NCBI GenBank assembly: GCA_027919835.1 | Contig: JANVFP010000031.1 | Coordinates: 248,001-312,000, forward strand | DNA length: 64,000 bases | Direction: 5' to 3' | DNA from: Lentinula raphanica | Taxonomy: Eukaryota; Basidiomycota; Agaricomycetes; Agaricales; Omphalotaceae | In this document: positions 55,928 through 64,000 of the stretch, piece after piece | Layout: every line of letters starts with the position of its first letter | Position numbering within the stretch: position 1 is the first letter of the stretch | Made by a program: the position numbers and the translations under genes | Notes under the pieces: generated by a model | Told to the model about the DNA's origin: nothing | Database searches by the model: none | What the model saw: the letters and a program-made list of their open reading frames with translations, nothing else

Positions 55928-57387
55928 CAGGGGGCCCACGTAAGCAAAAAAATGGGTATCGCAAAACCTGTTGGGGTCTGTTTGGTATTTCTTTGGTAAT
56001 CCATCAAGCCGAAAATGAGCCGAATATGCCGACCCAAGCGCCCTAATCTTCGTTGTATCGATTTCTCTGCAATTATCATCGATTTTGTCCATCCATACTC
56101 GATCTAGTGCTATAATGATAGATTACTTCTTGACAATATGCCATCTACGGTCTTTCCTCATGCCATCAACAGCCTCAACGCCTGACCCGCCTCCGGAATT
56201 TGTGTATCACCACACTGGAAACAATGTCCTTCGGTTCCCAACTTTTAGTGAGGATGGGAAGCTCGTTGTGCACTGTGATCTATGCGGAGGATCGTACTCA
56301 GTTGGTCCACGCGGTAGCACAGCGAACTTTGGCAATCATCGAAGATCTTGTGGGCGTTCAATTGCGCAGGTATGTAAGCTGCTTGTGTTCCATTGGTCTT
56401 TTTGGTTGAACATTCTTCTACATCCAGAATCGATCCAGAGCTCCATCAACTCCAGCAAGACCTGCTAGTGCAATGGCAGCACCTTATCCTTCGATCTCTA
56501 CACGTCTTGCACCTGTCACAACACCGAGTCAATTCACACAACCATCCCATTCATTTACTAGCTCAGTTCAATCTCTTGAGAGCATGATACCCTCTGATAG
56601 ACCTCTCGAGTCTCCCAAATCCGACGCCATCAGTGATATGCAAATGTCTGACCTCTCCGGTGCTATCTCTCATCTCAGTCTGTCCGATACTCAGGATCCG
56701 GCTCCTTCTCAATTCGAGTCCCGATCTAGCGATACTAGAAATCAATGCAAAGGTGCTCTCGTACACTGGAAGCCAGGAAACATCTGGCTGACATACAGCT
56801 TCGCCATGCACTCGCATGATAAAAATCCTCTTCCCTGGGAACTCGCTAATATCGTAGATGGAACCACACTGGATATCCGATCGCTCAACTGTAGAGGCAC
56901 TTTGTCCGGGTTTGAAGAACCTGGATCGGATTGCTGTGACACTTGTAGTAATGCTCCAAACAGATTCCTCTCAGCTCAGATCGTTGATCTACGTGCTCAG
57001 AACCGAATTCTGCTGGATATCATACAGCGCACAGGAAATATCTTCTCCGACATCACTCACGCGAGTAAACGTCTCGATGGACCAGCAAAGTTTCGAGACA
57101 CACTCAATGCATATTTTTTGGACAACGGTGTTGAAGAAAATCAGTCGCAATGATGGCCATGTTATTATAGCCTTTTATTACTATCAAAATTCTAGAGATT
57201 GCCCTTCCTTTGCTACGTTTCGTCCGATTTCTTGCTGCACCATCTCACTTACGGCTCACCTGCGGCTCACTCCCGGCTCGCTCACGGCTAGTTCACGGCA
57301 AGTCTGGCAAGTGCATCGCCTCCGTTGACCAAACAGACCCCAACAGGTTTTGCGATACCCATTTTTTTGCTTACGTGGGCCCCCCTG
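55928..57387 (+). mobile_element. 1.46-kb terminal-inverted-repeat DNA transposon (hAT-like)
   Basis: The ends at 55928-55985 and 57329-57387 are inverted copies of one 58/59-bp sequence starting CAGGGGGCCCACG; they differ by one extra G/C pair. The element is flanked by a perfect 8-bp duplication, GTACTGCT, at 55920-55927 and 57388-57395. CAG termini and 8-bp duplications fit hAT (or KDZ) elements. GAGCCG/CGGCTC motifs are clustered just inside both ends (left about 56.0 kb, right about 57.25-57.30 kb), as expected for transposase-binding subterminal repeats. It carries one gene with a BED-like finger but no DDE/RNase H core, so it is probably non-autonomous. Confidence 0.92.
56160..57153 (+). 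CDS. BED-finger protein carried by the TIR element
   Basis: Start 56160 (MPSTASTPDPPPEFVYHHTG). The first exon encodes a finger CDLCGGSYSVGPRG...H-x3-C, that is C-x2-C-x17-H-x3-C with STANFGNHR in the place of the usual BED STSNLxxH. One intron (GTATGT...ATCCAG) joins to a Ser/Pro-rich linker (NRSRAPSTPARPASAMAAPY). The C-terminal part has WKPGNIWLTYSFAMHSHD, LPWELANIVDGTTLDIRSL and a Cys pair (CCDTC), ending at 57153. It resembles the DNA-binding end of hAT transposases without the catalytic part; it could be a transposition repressor, a captured gene or a truncated transposase. Confidence 0.68.
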
Positions 57388-57401
57388 GTACTGCTACCGT
57401 G

Positions 57402-58484
57402 ACACGAGACTGGATCAGAAATCCTACACATGAAAGGTGTGCCGAAAAACGTGGCACAAATCAGATCAATTTTTGGCCAATATTTCCTGATTAAAATAAA
57501 GTAAATTTCATATGTAATCTTAGTTGAAAAATCAATCTCAATTTTTGTGTGATTTAACAAGAAAAAGGCAAAGAAAAATATGTATCATTTTGTAAATAAT
57601 TTTCTGACCATTTCACATATAATTTTATCCTGATTTCATTTTAAAAACAAAGAGATTTTAGCCGAGATCCTGATCTTGATTTTGAAAGAAAAAATCTTTC
57701 CCTTTCACAAGAAAAACACATTGCAAGCTTTGACCATTTTCATTTGCAAAACATTTCGGATTTCGAGGGTCTCCAGGATACTGGGCAGCATCATGGGCAG
57801 CATCCTGGGTGACCTGTGACATCAAGAAGATTTAGGAAAATCTATGATGACTAAGCCACTTTTGCAAGTGTATGACTAAGCTGTTTGCAGTTGATCAGAT
57901 TATCTGACCAGCATCTTTCCTTTTACAGGTGTTAAAATATATCTCATGAAGATTGCACACTTAGAGAGCGAAGTGTCTGTAAAAGAATCTAATCAACTGC
58001 AAACAGCTTAGTCATACACTTGCAAAAGTGGCTTAGTCATCATAGATTTTCCTAAATCTTTTGATGTCACAGGTCACCCAGGATGCTGCCCATGATGCTG
58101 CCCAGTATCCTGGAGACCCTCGAAATCCAAAATGTTTTGCAAATGAAAATGGTCAAAGCTTGCAATGTGTTTTTCTTGTGAAAGGGAAAGATTTTTTCTT
58201 TCAAAATCAAGATCAGGATCTCGGCTAAAATCTCTTTGTTTTTAAAATGAAATCAGGATGAAATTATATGTGAAATGGTCAGAAAATTATTTACAAAATG
58301 ATACATAGTTTTCTTTGCCTTTTTCTTGTTAAATCACACAAAAATTGAGATTGATTTTTCAACTAAGATTACATATGAAATTTATTTTATTTTAAACAGG
58401 AAATATTGGCCGAAAATTGATCTGATTTGTGCCGCGTTTTTCGGCACACCTTTCATGTGTAGGATTTCTGATCCAGTCTCGTGT
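57402..58484. mobile_element. Fold-back element: two 500-bp inverted arms
   Basis: 57402-57901 and 57986-58484 are almost perfect inverted copies, separated by only 84 bp. The outer ends read ACACGAGACTGG. TGA flanks both ends if the termini are set one base inside, suggesting a 3-bp target duplication. The arms are A/T-rich and non-coding. The only differences I noticed are a few single-base changes. The element would fold into a 500-bp hairpin. Confidence 0.9.
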
Positions 58485-59020
58485 GAAGCTTGAATGGGAA
58501 GTGTTGCGATGCACAGTAGATAGTTCAGTTTATTTAGCAGGTCATTGGGCAAAAGGCCGTAAGGCCTTTCGGGTCCCAGTGCGGTAAAGTATCCACAGTC
58601 AGCTGCGATTGGGTGGGAGGGACCCAAATGCAGTCTGACCGTTGGTCCACACTCAGACTGCATGTTCTTAGCATATGCGAGATGGAATATACTATATAAA
58701 CATGAGCATATGTACTGGGTGGGTGGGTGCGGAAATAAAAGAAAGGTGAGTCAATGTGGAGAGGCTTCGACGCGAGCCTTTTCGACCACTGCCAGTTTGA
58801 TGACTCAGTCGGCAAACTATAGTCTTCGAACTGGACATGTGATGCAGTGCTGTCGTTCTCTTCCAGTACCGCATCACAACGAGTCCTAAGACTCACTCTT
58901 AGGGCAGCTCAAAACTTTCGGTTCTCATATCAAACCTACTTCAGTTGCAAACCAACACTATCCTTTCAACACAATCCTTCAAACGCACCGTTCACCTATC
59001 ACAATCCTTCATTCATCAGA
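58485..59020 (+). promoter_or_regulatory. Promoter-like leader of the gag-like gene
   Basis: It has a TATATAAA box near 58.69 kb and an AATAAA near 58.73 kb within 50 bp, an arrangement seen in LTR-like promoters. No matching second copy is visible at the far end of the element within the window, so I cannot call an LTR. Confidence 0.35.
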
Positions 59021-60852
59021 ATGGCCAACAGACTCCAATTCGACCCAGCTCTCGTGCCGTGTCCAGACTTCACCGACGAATTCTATGTGGCCTTTCGCAA
59101 CTCCCTCATAATAGACCCTAACCACACCGAAGTCACCAACAATGACGAAGCTGCCAGACATCTCAAAGTGCAATGGGAAGTGGTGAACACCCGAATGCGC
59201 GAACAGTACCAAGCTCAAGTATTAGCTGACCGGGAAGAAGCTGACCGGAGGAGAGAAGAGGCAGAAGAACTGCAGAGGCAGAGGGAGGCAGAGGACAGAG
59301 AAAGAGTGATGGAGCAGGCAAGGGAGGTGGAGAAGAAGCGTATCCCCGCCTATAGCTTCATGGCAGGGGAAGGAGCCCATCGCAAGCCGCTTAGGATTCA
59401 CCCATACGCAGAAAAGCTGATGTCGGCGCGCAAGTATGTACCCTTGTGGTACTTCCTTCCTGACGCCGCTTTAGAGGCCGAGGAACGAGCCAAGGAGGTA
59501 CTGGACACGAACCACTACCAGATCGCCAACGAAGGTGGTGATTCCTCCAGCTCGGCCCTGGTTCTTGTGGGCACTCACTCTATCCGAGCCTCTCCCAATG
59601 CCATCCCAGACTCAAGACTCTCATGGAGCCAGGTCATACTCGCTAGAGGTGCATACCTGAAAGCGCTCTCCTTAGGTGCTTGGCCCAACGAACACGTCAA
59701 AATGTTCGCCGAGTTCTTCGCTTGCATGGACACCAGCGAAGAGCTAAACGCCAAGAACGGTATTCGAGCACTTGTTCTGTATCAAGCAGAGATGCGCATG
59801 GACTGGTTCAAGGCAAACGAGAGGCAGAAGCCATATGACCTGGCCGTCACAAACAGGGAGGTGTTGGAAGACTGTTGGAAGACAGTCCGGCAGGAGGAGT
59901 TTGAGAAAACACTCAAAGGTACGTGTTCGTTGTTAGACATATATTGACTGGTGTACTGACTATCTGTCTCGGAACATCACTCAACCACCCAACCTGCATT
60001 GAATGGCTCAACACATGCATCGCCATTACGCATTTGATATCACCCGCCTAATGCATTGTTATTGCATGTGCCATCCTGGTAACGCCTCGCATCGCCGCAT
60101 GTACTATTTTGCTACGCTTTCGCATCGCTGCTGCATGTAATACCTTCATGGGCTCTGCACTGTTGACACGCCTTTCTTTCACGCGCATCGCTATTGATCA
60201 CATCACGGCTTCCAACGATTCGCTTGATGGTCTCTAATGCTTTCATTAACGCAATTGGAATATGTAATCAATGTGTATTTGATTGTTGCATGCTACTCGC
60301 TCGTCATGTCAATGACCTTGCATCAAATGGTCTGTACTTCTTCCTCCGTCGTTTCCAGATATGCGTGCAGAAGCAAAGCCATCACAGTCCCATTCCCGAA
60401 ACAGCTTTGTTGCAGGGAGCAGTCGCGGTAAAGGGGCAAGGCATAGTCCATACCCGACCGCAGCCCAGAGGAAAGCCAGTGGTAATGCAAAAGTAGAGGA
60501 AGACCTGGAAAGCTTTGACCGGTCCTTTCGAGAGAGCAATCAAGCCCCGCTCCCGCGATGCCACAGATGTCTGGGCAGGGACAGACACGACATCAGAACC
60601 TGTTCACGCACGACAATCCACAACGGGAAGAAGAAAGTCCTTTGTCACTGGAACAAAGGTGGATATCTTGAAATCTCCCAAGGTGTCCATGCCAGATTGG
60701 AGGTCTGCGCAGAGTGGCAGCGCCCCAATGGGTGCACCAGTCACACTCATCAAGAAAAGCACAGGTGTTCAGGATGTGCCAGCACCTCGCATGGAGCTCA
60801 GAACTGCCCTGAAGGGGTTGAGAGCCCACGCCCGGTCCACGCTCAGCGTTGA
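59021..60852 (+). CDS. Retroelement gag-like protein with C-terminal zinc knuckles
   Basis: Start 59021 (MANRLQFDPALVPCPDF); the same frame is open upstream to 58847, so an earlier start is possible. Exon 1 (59021-59918) encodes a charged coiled coil (ADREEADRRREEAEELQRQR) and a conserved block RKPLRIHPYAEKLMSARKY, VPLWYFLPDAAL and SLGAWPNEHVKMFAEFF. A long intron (59919-60358, 440 nt) joins to DMRAEAKPSQSHSRNSF, followed by Cys/His knuckles CHRCLGRDRHDIRTC and CSGCASTSHGAQNC (C-x2-C-x4-H-x4-C). The stop is at 60852, inside the start of the reverse-transcriptase frame. Proteins of this type accompany retroelements in many Agaricomycetes. Confidence 0.65.
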
Positions 60853-61750
60853 GACGTGGGAGTCAGCGTTGTCCGATCTTGATTTGACGAGAAAATACCC
60901 AACTTTAGTAAATTCCATCTGTTTCGGCTTCCATATAGGCATCCCCAGCATTCAACATTCCTTCACCCCGTCTAATAAATTAAACAACCCCGTTTCCGAA
61001 GCCGCCTTTGCACAAGTCATGGAGAACGAACTCCGCCTTGGGCGGTGGCTTGGTCCTTTCTCTCATCAGGAGATTGAAAGCGAGATAGGTCCTTTTCAAA
61101 CATCTCCCATTTCCATGCTTCCCAAGACAGGCAAACCAGGCAAATTCAGACTTCTCCAGAATCTATCATACCCTTACAAGCCACTAATCATCCCGAACCA
61201 CATCCCTACTCCCATATCATCTATTAATTCTCATATTGACTCAACTCTTTATCCGTGCTATTGGGGTACATTCGCAAACACGTGCAGGCTGACCTGGACG
61301 TTACCACCGGGATCACAAGGTGCTGTGAGAGACATCTCAGAGGCATACAGAATGCTACCGATCCACCCGTCCCAGTTGCCAGGGGCAGTGATCCGCGCGA
61401 GTGCCCGAGATGAATTCTGTGTGGACACTCGAGTCATGTTCGGACTGTCGTCTTCTGGCGGTGCCTTCGGACACCTGGCTGATGCCGGCATGGAGATTTG
61501 TAGAGGTCGCGGGTTAGGACCGTTGACCAAGTGGGTTGACGACCACCTGTGGCTAAGAATCCTGAGGAAGTACCTCCAGCAATACAACAAACTCAGAGCA
61601 GAGCTGAGGCGCAGGGTACAACAAACAGGAGGACTACATCATTCCAGAGGCAGGTTATACCACTTAGGCAACACTCTACCTAACGGACGACAGGAAGAAT
61701 TCGACGACGACTTTACCTTTCCTGTAACGCCCATAATATATTTTGATTAG
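60515..61750 (+). pseudogene. Reverse transcriptase of a DIRS-like retroelement, truncated
   Basis: The recognisable part begins about 60.83 kb (HARSTLSVETWESALSDL), in the +1 frame relative to the gag-like frame. It contains GPFQTSPISMLPKTGKPGKFR, AVRDISEAYRMLPIHP, MFGLSSSGGAFGHLADAG and the catalytic box TKWVDDH (in place of YxDD), then ends LGNTLPNGRQEEFDDDF. The thumb, RNase H and any integrase or tyrosine recombinase are missing before the stop at 61750. It is therefore probably inactive on its own. Assignment to DIRS-like elements rests on the FGLSSSGG/WVDD pattern and is moderately sure. The 5' part (60515 to about 60.83 kb) overlaps the gag frame and is not itself recognisable. Confidence 0.65.
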
Positions 61751-62013
61751 TAATCTCTCATACACCAGACTGTTTGCACATATTGTAACCTTAGTTCTTC
61801 TTTTATCCCGACTATTAACACGTCCAATATATCTTGTCGTGTTCATCGTCCGATATTAAGAAAGCTCGCCTCAACTCGAGGCATCCACCTTATACTTTTT
61901 TGAACATCTAGAAAGCATACTAGAAGTTCTAAAGTTTCAATAATCGTGCAATATTTACACTCAAAACGCAAATTTCAAAAAGCTAAATTCACAAACAACT
62001 CTCGACTTCAAAC
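61751..62013. other. A/T-rich spacer upstream of the last gene
   Basis: Short A/T-rich stretch; no coding sequence. It likely holds the promoter and leader of the gene starting at 62014. Confidence 0.4.
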
Positions 62014-63108
62014 ATGCCTTTCCCCGAATCAAGCGAAAGGACTGCAATGCAACAACCACACAGCGGAAGTATCACTCCCACGCGAACAGTGAGAACAACG
62101 TTCGGCGGACGTGGCAACCCACAACCGGCCTCAGTAGCGGACACGGTTAGCTCGTGGCGGCAACCTCACGACACGCTCTCAAGACCAGCGAGTCGCCGAG
62201 ACAGCGTTCAAATACTATCCAACGAACCTGTGGAAGTCAATGTAATCGAGGAAATCCTTCCATTAAGACCTCATTCCAACTACTCTAGCCCGCCTAACAT
62301 ATACATGCCAACTAACATGTCACCTAGTCATACCCCGCTATCTCCGTCTCACTCTCCAATTCCTACCTCACCGACTCGCTCCGTACACGGTTCACGAGTC
62401 AACAATGAAGTCGTGAGTGAAGAAGTGCTGGAAGGTATTCGCGAGGACCCCATATCGTTTATGTCCACATTCCAAGAGACGGTCATTAACGATATTCGAC
62501 AAGTACACTCGAATATTGTTAATAGCTTCTCTTCGATTGAACAAAAATACACTCGGTACTTCAATACAGTCAACAACGTCCTATTAACGCGCCCCGAATA
62601 TGACACGGTACAGCGCAATCTCGATCAATTCAACTCAAGTAGCACTGGTATTACCCACTGCGTAATGGCTAGAAGTCCTAGTCCATTGCCAACACCCAAC
62701 AGGTCGCTTCATTCTCCACATGCTCATTCCAACACGTCAAGCCTTCGACTACAAAACCCGGTTCTTCCAGTAGACAATCGTCCACCGGCTTTACCTCCAC
62801 GACATACTAGACCACAATATACTAATCCAATGCCACAATACACAAAATTGACCGCTATACACGCCAAGGAGCTCGATGAGTGGAAAGACGGCGAAACGGA
62901 ATCGAACCTTTCCACAAAGAAACATAAACTCTCTACCAACTTCAATTCACACCATATCCATTCTCATTCCTACTCCCCATCCATATCCACGGATCGGTCT
63001 GAGAGCCCGATAGGATTCATGATCAGCCCGGCTGAAGCAGCGCCGTTCATAGCCACTGCATCGTCTCTCCCACATGAGAACACAAATTTACCGTCACCGA
63101 AACAATGA
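62014..63108 (+). CDS. Ser/Pro-rich protein ending at an in-frame TGA-C
   Basis: Start 62014 (MPFPESSERTAMQQPHSG). It is rich in Ser, Pro, Thr and His, with SNYSSPPNIYMPTNMSPS and TPLSPSHSPIPTSPTRSV, a helical stretch (EEVLEGIREDPISFMSTFQ; IVNSFSSIEQKYTRYFNTV), and PALPPRHTRPQYTN. Single exon, 364 residues. The TGA at 63106-63108 is followed by C, and the same frame continues open to the window edge, so either it is read through or a stop has broken a longer protein. Position next to retroelement sequences suggests a mobile-element protein, but I do not recognise it. Confidence 0.55.
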   Translation: MPFPESSERTAMQQPHSGSITPTRTVRTTFGGRGNPQPASVADTVSSWRQPHDTLSRPASRRDSVQILSNEPVEVNVIEEILPLRPHSNYSSPPNIYMPTNMSPSHTPLSPSHSPIPTSPTRSVHGSRVNNEVVSEEVLEGIREDPISFMSTFQETVINDIRQVHSNIVNSFSSIEQKYTRYFNTVNNVLLTRPEYDTVQRNLDQFNSSSTGITHCVMARSPSPLPTPNRSLHSPHAHSNTSSLRLQNPVLPVDNRPPALPPRHTRPQYTNPMPQYTKLTAIHAKELDEWKDGETESNLSTKKHKLSTNFNSHHIHSHSYSPSISTDRSESPIGFMISPAEAAPFIATASSLPHENTNLPSPKQ

Positions 63109-64000
63109 CGTCCTCCGACCAAATCAGTCACAACCGCACAGGTTGAAGAGTATATCCGGCTTCTATGCGAATCCGAGCAACAGTACAGAAAGCCAGCATG
63201 GCCCATATTCAACATGCTAGAGGTTATGTACAATTGTACCCAAGCAACCCCCGAGCGCGCTAGAACCGCGGTGCAACGCGAAGTTATCTCCCGGTTCTAT
63301 GTGCCATCATTTGTGTCATCCAGCCGTTCAAAGGGCATGATGACGGAACTCAGCAATCGTGCTCGCGCCCACCAAGATCGTCAAGAGGCTGCTCACGCCG
63401 CTGCAGAACAACGACAGACTGACGCCAAACCTCCTTCTATCGATACTCCTGCTGAGGCAATTGCTAAATGGCTTTGCCAATCCCAGTCAGCAAAACCTTG
63501 CAGCATTCTTGGGTTGTTCCACCGAGCCAAAACCAACACAGTCTCTTTATGTTCTATTCGTGGTAGACGATTGATGCAGCTGCGAGAACCACTGGAGATT
63601 GAACGGAGCACTATGGCGTCTGTCAGAATCGCGTACTTCATCACCGCCATTGAAGTGGTGCTCACTCCTTCATATTACGCCAATTTTCTACACGAGAACG
63701 CCATCTTAACAGCTTTCCCTATCCCAGAACCCTCTCGATACCCAAGAGATCCTCGAAACAGATCTATGGATGACATGGCTCGCTTCTTCGCGTCGCAAGG
63801 ACTTTCCATTGAAGATATCCATGACGCCGCGCTTTTTGCATATGTATGGCTCCGCAATATCAAAGCAGTCAACGTTGATATTGTGAACCTCGTATTTCAA
63901 CTTCGCTACCGGTTATATCCCCTCCTTATGACTCATGGCATCCCAGCTGGCGCGAATGAAGACCTGATGAATGTGGATGGTCTGATAACGCATCGTCCCT
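63109..64000 (+). CDS. Continuation of the same frame after the TGA (runs off the window)
   Basis: The frame of the preceding gene stays open without a stop for about 297 codons to the window end. It encodes a mostly helical, charged protein: VEEYIRLLCESEQQYRKP, WPIFNMLEVMYNCTQATP, RARAHQDRQEAAHAAAEQR, ASVRIAYFITAIEVVL, MDDMARFFASQGLSIEDIHD and AALFAYVWLRNIKAVNVD. No internal ATG near its beginning suggests an independent start. I do not recognise the family. The length of open frame argues that it is coding. Confidence 0.5.

Noticed and set aside
58485..58846. Long terminal repeat of the retroelement
   Set aside because: TATA and AATAAA motifs are present but no matching second repeat could be found within the window.
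1..64000. CRISPR arrays, bacterial operons, riboswitches, rRNA genes
   Set aside because: Nothing of this kind is visible; the sequence is intron-rich eukaryotic DNA.

Overview
The window looks like nuclear DNA of a mushroom-forming basidiomycete (Agaricomycete). The genes carry many short (about 50-70 nt) GT-AG introns and are tightly packed. The strongest lineage marker is a dynein heavy-chain gene that begins at the linker and lacks the N-terminal tail, which is the split dhc1/dhc2 arrangement described for Agaricomycetes. No gene here looks bacterial or organellar.

Positions 1-24.2 kb are a conserved housekeeping block with alternating strands and short spacers: the end of an Ala/Gln-rich protein, tRNA-His guanylyltransferase (THG1), the SAGA deubiquitinase UBP8, homoserine kinase (THR1), the dynein motor half (dhc2), Sm protein E, peroxin 10, a Mgr2-like TIM23 subunit, a large low-complexity nuclear protein and mitochondrial ribosomal protein mL43. 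From 25 to 40 kb there is a probable MULE-type transposase-derived gene, an unrecognised protein with two identical-spacing C2HC fingers, a Ser-rich protein, RNA polymerase III subunit RPC17/RPC9, an intron-containing tRNA-Thr(AGT), a histidine-phosphatase-fold protein and a disordered hypothetical protein.

From 40.9 to 55.7 kb lies the most interesting region: five minus-strand paralogues of a small, cysteine-poor secreted protein. Each has the same signal-peptide ending (GSIASP), one phase-1 intron in the same place, a conserved multi-exon non-coding leader and related 3' flanks, but a strongly diverged mature domain. A formamidopyrimidine-DNA glycosylase gene sits between the fourth and fifth copies. 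I do not recognise this family; it looks like a birth-and-death array of effector-like or pheromone-precursor-like secreted proteins.

From 55.9 kb to the end the DNA is mobile-element territory: a complete 1.46-kb element with 58/59-bp terminal inverted repeats and a perfect 8-bp target duplication carrying a BED-finger gene; 14 bp further on, a fold-back element of two 500-bp arms; a retroelement with a spliced gag-like gene and a reverse transcriptase truncated after its WVDD box; and a long reading frame broken by one in-frame TGA in a leaky context (TGAC) that stays open to the window edge.
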